Source: JBFHNV01 sp965365655 (GTDB lineage: Bacteria; Pseudomonadota; Gammaproteobacteria; HK1). From it: a stretch of 9,550 nt of DNA. Shown here in pieces: positions 6,181 to 9,550 of this stretch (positions within the stretch are counted from its first letter, which is position 1; every line of letters begins with the position of its first letter). Position numbers and translations under genes: made by a program. The notes under the pieces were generated by a model, which searched no databases, was not told where the DNA came from, and saw only the letters and a list, made by a program, of their open reading frames with translations. The DNA is taken from the NCBI GenBank assembly GCA_965365655.1, contig CBDUCN010000209.1, forward strand, positions 1 through 9,550, in the 5' to 3' direction.

Positions 6181-6978
6181 GTGAGCCTGGAGACGGATCT
6201 GGCAGGGCGCGTCGCGCTGGTCACCGGCGGCGGGCGGGGCATCGGGCGCACCATCTCGCTGACGCTGGCGAGGCAAGGCGTCCACGTCGCGCTGTGCGGG
6301 CGCACCGCGGAGACGCTGGAGGCCACCGCGCAGGAGATCCGTGCGCTGGGCGTGCACGCGTGGCCGCAGGTGGCCGACGTCAGCCGGCTCGAGGACATCG
6401 AGCGTTTCATCGAGCATGCCACCGGCGCGGCGGGCCGGGTCGACATCCTGGTCAACAACGCCGTCACGTCGCACACCGCGCCGTTCGACGAGCAGACCGA
6501 CGACCACTGGCGCTACCACCTGGACGTCAAGCTGCTGGCCTACATCCGGTGCGCGCGCGGGGTGCTGCCGCACATGCAGCGCCGCGGCTGGGGGCGCATC
6601 GTGAACATCGGCGGCATGACGGCGCGCATCGTCGCGCCGCTGCGCATGACGAACGGCGTGGTGAACGCGGGCGTCGCGGACTTCACGAAGCAGTTCGCGA
6701 ACCACGTCGCGCCGCACAACGTGACGGTGAACTGCGTGCACCCGGGCACCACCGCCACCGACCGCATGCTGCAGAACCTGAAGCGCCAGGCCAGCGACGC
6801 CGGCGTGTCGCTGGAGGAGATGACGCAGCGCGCGATCGGCGAGATCCCGATGGGCCGTCTGATCAGGCCCGAGGACATCGCGTCGGCGGTGCTGTTCTTC
6901 TGCTCGCCGCTCGCGTCCATCATCACCGGCCAGTGCATCGCGGTGGACGGGGGCTCGGCGATGTCGGTGAACTACTGA
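6181..6978 (+). CDS. SDR-family protein with non-canonical active site
   Basis: This 265-residue protein has the full short-chain dehydrogenase/reductase fold. VALVTGGGRGIGR (11-23) is the TGxxxGIG dinucleotide loop, ADVSRLED (65-72) follows the third strand, and DILVNNAV (88-95) is the NNA motif. VHPGT (186-190) and a C-terminal ITGQCIAVDGGS strand (248-259) are also present. The catalytic tetrad Asn-Ser-Tyr-Lys appears replaced: K117 stands at the Asn position (LDVKLL), G145 at the Ser position (NIGGMT), and N158 and N162 at the Tyr and Lys positions of YxxxK (TNGVVN). Other SDR-like proteins with Asn at the Lys position exist to my recollection. The protein probably binds NAD(P)(H) but may catalyse a different reaction or be a binding protein. 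The start is GTG at 6181, with GGGAGGA six bases upstream. The ATG at 6176 is too close to that site and stops after two codons. It lies 117 bases after the hydrolase gene and 68 bases before the nitroreductase gene. Confidence 0.93.
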   Translation: MSLETDLAGRVALVTGGGRGIGRTISLTLARQGVHVALCGRTAETLEATAQEIRALGVHAWPQVADVSRLEDIERFIEHATGAAGRVDILVNNAVTSHTAPFDEQTDDHWRYHLDVKLLAYIRCARGVLPHMQRRGWGRIVNIGGMTARIVAPLRMTNGVVNAGVADFTKQFANHVAPHNVTVNCVHPGTTATDRMLQNLKRQASDAGVSLEEMTQRAIGEIPMGRLIRPEDIASAVLFFCSPLASIITGQCIAVDGGSAMSVNY

Positions 6979-7032
6979 GGCGCGCAATGCCTCGGGATGG
7001 CATCCGACCCCGCGCGTTCACGAACCCGAAGC

Positions 7033-7039
7033 AAAGGAG
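7033..7039 (+). promoter_or_regulatory. Ribosome-binding site that selects a TTG start
   Basis: AAAGGAG, a near-perfect Shine-Dalgarno, ends seven bases before TTG at 7047. The only in-frame ATG nearby (6987) lies upstream of this site and has no comparable sequence, so TTG is favoured as the start of the nitroreductase gene. Confidence 0.6.
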
Positions 7040-7046
7040 CCAGCCG

Positions 7047-7646
7047 TTGGCGACACTGCCCGATCCGCTGAAGCACCGCACCGCCGATCACCCGATCGAG
7101 ACCCTGTTCCTGAAACGCTGGTCGCCGCGCGCGATGAGCGGCGCGGCGGTGAGCCGCGACGACGTGATGCGGCTGCTGGAAGCGGCTCGCTGGGCACCGT
7201 CCACCTACAACGTGCAGGAGTGGCGCTTCCTGTACGCGCACCGCGACACTGCCCACTGGGACGCCTTCTTCGGCCTGCTGGCGGAGGCGAACCAGGGCTG
7301 GTGCGTCAATGCCGGCGTGCTGATCCTGGTCGCGGCGCACACCGTGTTCGAGCGCAACGGCAAGCCGAACCCGGTGCACGAGTTCGACGCCGGCCTGGCG
7401 AGCCAGAACCTGCTGCTGCAGGGCGCGAGCATGGGGCTGGTGGTGCACGCGATGGCGGGCTTCGACCGCGAGGCGGCGCCCGGCGCGCTGTCGCTGCCGG
7501 ACGACGTCAAGCCGGTGGCGATGATCGCGGTGGGCCACCCGGGCGACCCCGACGCGCTGCCGGACGGGATGCGCGACGGCGACCTCGCGCCGTCCGGGCG
7601 CAACCCGGTGGCCGAATTCGCGCGCGAGGGGCCGTTCGCGCCGTAG
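7047..7646 (+). CDS. Nitroreductase family protein (FMN-dependent)
   Basis: This is a 199-residue cytoplasmic flavoprotein of the nitroreductase superfamily, which uses FMN and NAD(P)H to reduce nitro groups, quinones or enoyl-type substrates. Visible features are the N-terminal FMN-phosphate site FLKRWSPRAM (21-30), LLEAARWAPSTYNVQEWRF (43-61), where many relatives have NxQPW and this one has QEW, and the central helix FDAGLASQNLLLQGASMGL (113-131). Beyond these are HAMAGFD (134-140), a GHPGD loop (163-167), and the tail SGRNPVAEF (183-191) typical of this subgroup. Starting at TTG 7047 gives the normal family length and a strong ribosome-binding site. Starting at ATG 6987 would add 20 residues unlike the family. 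It is the last gene of the plus-strand group and is closed by an intrinsic terminator seven bases after its stop. It may act on the same substrate pathway as the hydrolase and SDR; this is inference from position. Confidence 0.92.
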   Translation: MATLPDPLKHRTADHPIETLFLKRWSPRAMSGAAVSRDDVMRLLEAARWAPSTYNVQEWRFLYAHRDTAHWDAFFGLLAEANQGWCVNAGVLILVAAHTVFERNGKPNPVHEFDAGLASQNLLLQGASMGLVVHAMAGFDREAAPGALSLPDDVKPVAMIAVGHPGDPDALPDGMRDGDLAPSGRNPVAEFAREGPFAP

Positions 7647-7652
7647 ACGCAG

Positions 7653-7687
7653 AAAAGCCCGCACCGCTCGTCGCGGCGCGGGCTTTT
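7653..7687. terminator. Bidirectional intrinsic terminator between the nitroreductase and EF-G genes
   Basis: AAAAGCCCGC (7653-7662) and GCGGGCTTTT (7678-7687) are perfect inverted 10-base arms, with further ACCGC/GCGGC pairing inside except for one mismatch. The T-run on the right serves the plus-strand nitroreductase gene, and the A-run on the left serves as the T-run for the minus-strand EF-G gene, whose stop is at 7713. It is the only classical terminator I see in the window. Confidence 0.9.
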
Positions 7688-7712
7688 CGGTGCGGCCGTG
7701 GCCGCGCGCGCG

Positions 7713-9550
7713 TCAGGCGGCGTCCTGCTGCGCCTTCTCCGCGATCACCGCGTCGGCCACGTTCTTCGGGCACGGCGCGTAGTGCGAGAATTCCATCGAG
7801 TACTGCCCGCGCCCGGAGGTCATGGTGCGCAGGTCTCCGATGTAGCCGAACATCTCGCTGAGCGGCGCCTCGGCCTTGACCCGGATGCCGGTGGGTCCGG
7901 GTTCCTGGGCCTTGATCATGCCGCGGCGGCGGTTCAGGTCGCCGATCACGTCGCCGACGTGGTCGTCCGGCGTGAACACGTCGATCTTCATGATCGGCTC
8001 GAGCAGCTGCGGCGCGGCCTTCGGGATGGACTGGCGGTACGCGGCCTTGGCCGCGATCTCGTACGCGATGGCCGACGAGTCCACGGCGTGGAACGCGCCG
8101 TCGAGCAGCGTCACCTTGACGTCCAGCAGCGGGAAGCCCGCGAGCACGCCCTTCTCGGTGCTCGTGGAGAAGCCCTTCTCCACCGCCGGCCAGTACTCGC
8201 GCGGCACGTTGCCGCCGGTGACCGCCGACTCGAACTGGAAGCCGCTGCCCTGCTCGCCGGGCTCGATCGCGTAGTCGATGCGCGCGAACTGGCCGGAGCC
8301 GCCGGTCTGCTTCTTGTGGGTGTAGCTGTCGTTGACCGGGCGCGTGATGGTCTCGCGGTAGGCCACCTGCGGCTTGCCCACGTTCACCTCCACGCCATGG
8401 GTGCGCTTCAGGATGTCGACCTTGATGTCGAGGTGCAGCTCGCCCATGCCCTGCAGGATCGTCTCGCCGCTCTCCTCGTCGGTGCTGACGCGGAACGACG
8501 GGTCCTCGCGCACCATCTTGCCGAGCGCCATGCCCATCTTCTCGGAGCCGGCCTTGTCCTTCGGCGCGACGGCGATGGAGATGACCGGATCCGGGAACAC
8601 CATCGGCTCGAGCGTCGCGGGCTTCTTCGGGTCGCACAGCGTGTTGCCGGTCTGCACGTTGTTGAGCCCGATCAGCGCGACGATGTCGCCGGCCTGCGCG
8701 CCGTCGCGCTCCTCGCGCGAGTCGGCGTGCATCTCGACGATGCGCCCGATGCGCTCGGTCTTGCCGGTCGCCGTGTTGAGCACCGTCGTGCCCTTGCCGA
8801 TCTTGCCCGAGTAGATCCGGGTGAAGGTCAGCGCGCCGTAGCGGTCGTCCATGATCTTGAACGCGAGCGCGCGCAGCGGACGGTCCGGGTCGACGATCGC
8901 GAACCCGCCGGTCTCGTTGCCCTCGAGGTCCACCTCGGGCTGCGGCGGCACCTCGGTCGGGTTCGGCAGGTAGTCCACCACCGCGTCGAGCACGTTCTGC
9001 ACGCCCTTGTTCTTGAACGACGATCCGCAGAACGTCGGGAAGAACGCGAGGTCGATGGTGCCCTTGCGGATGCAGCGCTTGAGCGTCTCGAGATCCGGCT
9101 CCTCGCCCTCGAGGTACTTCTCCATCACGTCGTCGTCGGCCTCGACCGCGGTCTCGACCAGCTTCTCGCGCCACGACGCGGCGTCGGCGGCCATGTCGGC
9201 GGGAATGTCGACGATCTCGTACGCCATCGGGTCGCCGGACTCGTCCCAGACCCACGCCTTCATCGTCAGCAGGTCCACGACGCCCGCGAAGTCGTTCTCG
9301 GTGCCGATCGGCAGCGTCATCACCAGCGGCGTGGCCGCGAGCACGTCCTTGACCTGCTTCACGACGCGGTAGAAGTCCGCGCCCATGCGGTCGAGCTTGT
9401 TGACGTAGATGATGCGCGCGACGCGCGACTCGTTCGCGTAGCGCCAGTTGGTCTCGGACTGCGGCTCGACGCCGCCGGAGCCGCAGAACACGCCCACGCC
9501 GCCGTCGAGCACCTTCAGCGAGCGGTAGACCTCGATCGTGAAGTCCACGT
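7713..9550 (-). CDS. fusA: Elongation factor G, probably EF-G2-type paralogue (N-terminus outside window)
   Basis: About 611 C-terminal residues are present. By comparison with E. coli EF-G (~704), about 90 N-terminal residues, including the P-loop and switch I, lie beyond base 9550. The first complete codon encodes the Val after the PGH of switch II. In fragment numbering: NKLDR (50-54) is the guanine-specificity motif, CGSSFKN (174-180) is the G5 region, and domain II runs about 225-310. MGELHLDI (368-375) marks domain III. Domain IV contains AFHAVDSSAIAYE (485-497) with the tip histidine H487, and domain V contains LLEPIMKIDVFTP (515-527) and GDVIGDLNRRRGMI (532-545). EF-G drives GTP-dependent ribosomal translocation and, with RRF, ribosome recycling. 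FCGSGGVEPQSETNWRYANE (21-40) resembles EF-G2 proteins I remember more than housekeeping FusA ([20 protein letters not shown]). No tuf gene follows; a terminator does, which also fits a paralogue outside the str operon. The fusA symbol is for the family; fusA2 is possible. Confidence 0.95.
   Translation of the reverse strand, partial: VDFTIEVYRSLKVLDGGVGVFCGSGGVEPQSETNWRYANESRVARIIYVNKLDRMGADFYRVVKQVKDVLAATPLVMTLPIGTENDFAGVVDLLTMKAWVWDESGDPMAYEIVDIPADMAADAASWREKLVETAVEADDDVMEKYLEGEEPDLETLKRCIRKGTIDLAFFPTFCGSSFKNKGVQNVLDAVVDYLPNPTEVPPQPEVDLEGNETGGFAIVDPDRPLRALAFKIMDDRYGALTFTRIYSGKIGKGTTVLNTATGKTERIGRIVEMHADSREERDGAQAGDIVALIGLNNVQTGNTLCDPKKPATLEPMVFPDPVISIAVAPKDKAGSEKMGMALGKMVREDPSFRVSTDEESGETILQGMGELHLDIKVDILKRTHGVEVNVGKPQVAYRETITRPVNDSYTHKKQTGGSGQFARIDYAIEPGEQGSGFQFESAVTGGNVPREYWPAVEKGFSTSTEKGVLAGFPLLDVKVTLLDGAFHAVDSSAIAYEIAAKAAYRQSIPKAAPQLLEPIMKIDVFTPDDHVGDVIGDLNRRRGMIKAQEPGPTGIRVKAEAPLSEMFGYIGDLRTMTSGRGQYSMEFSHYAPCPKNVADAVIAEKAQQDAA

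Noticed and set aside
6987..7046. ATG at 6987 as start of the nitroreductase gene
   Set aside because: It has no good Shine-Dalgarno and adds 20 residues outside the family pattern, while TTG at 7047 has AAAGGAG seven bases upstream.
5418..7646. 742-codon plus-strand open frame suggesting a large fusion protein
   Set aside because: Only its last part is real (the nitroreductase from 7047). The earlier part is an out-of-frame reading of the hydrolase and SDR genes.
7507..9255. 582-codon minus-strand open frame overlapping the EF-G gene
   Set aside because: It is a frame-shifted reading of the EF-G coding sequence with low-complexity Arg/Gly/Ala translation.

Overview
The window is very GC-rich, roughly 70% by eye, and densely coded. 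It holds ten protein genes, two of them cut by the window edges, and no RNA genes, insertion sequences or CRISPR. Bug-type solute-binding proteins, a complete tctCBA operon, GTG/TTG starts and an EF-G2-like paralogue suggest a proteobacterium, most likely a Burkholderiales-like betaproteobacterium. That taxonomic call is inference from family content and base composition.

Layout from left to right. (1) Minus strand: a dienelactone-hydrolase-family protein (1177-455), followed downstream by a PuuE/NodB-type polysaccharide deacetylase that runs off the left edge (392-1). (2) Plus strand: a small stand-alone GAF-domain protein (1302-1835), divergent from the hydrolase and convergent with the next operon. 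(3) Minus strand: a tripartite tricarboxylate transporter (TTT) operon in the usual order, tctC (5011-4076), tctB (4073-3447), tctA (3440-1848), with gaps of 2 and 6 bases. (4) Plus strand, divergent from tctC across a 164-base promoter region: a metallo-beta-lactamase-fold hydrolase (5176-6063), an SDR-family protein (6181-6978) and a nitroreductase-family flavoprotein (7047-7646). (5) A clear bidirectional intrinsic terminator (7653-7687). (6) Minus strand: the C-terminal ~611 residues of an elongation factor G, probably the EF-G2 paralogue (9550-7713).

The middle of the window reads as an accessory catabolic locus. A periplasmic binding protein and membrane permease import a small carboxylate, and the divergent enzymes (hydrolase, SDR-fold protein, flavoprotein) may act on it or its relatives. 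The hydrolase and deacetylase on the left may form another piece. No substrate can be assigned from sequence alone.

The most unusual item is the SDR-fold protein. It keeps its nucleotide-binding glycine motif, but all four positions of the classical Asn-Ser-Tyr-Lys catalytic tetrad appear substituted (Lys, Gly, Asn, Asn). I found no evidence of a novel defence, mobile or RNA-based system here.
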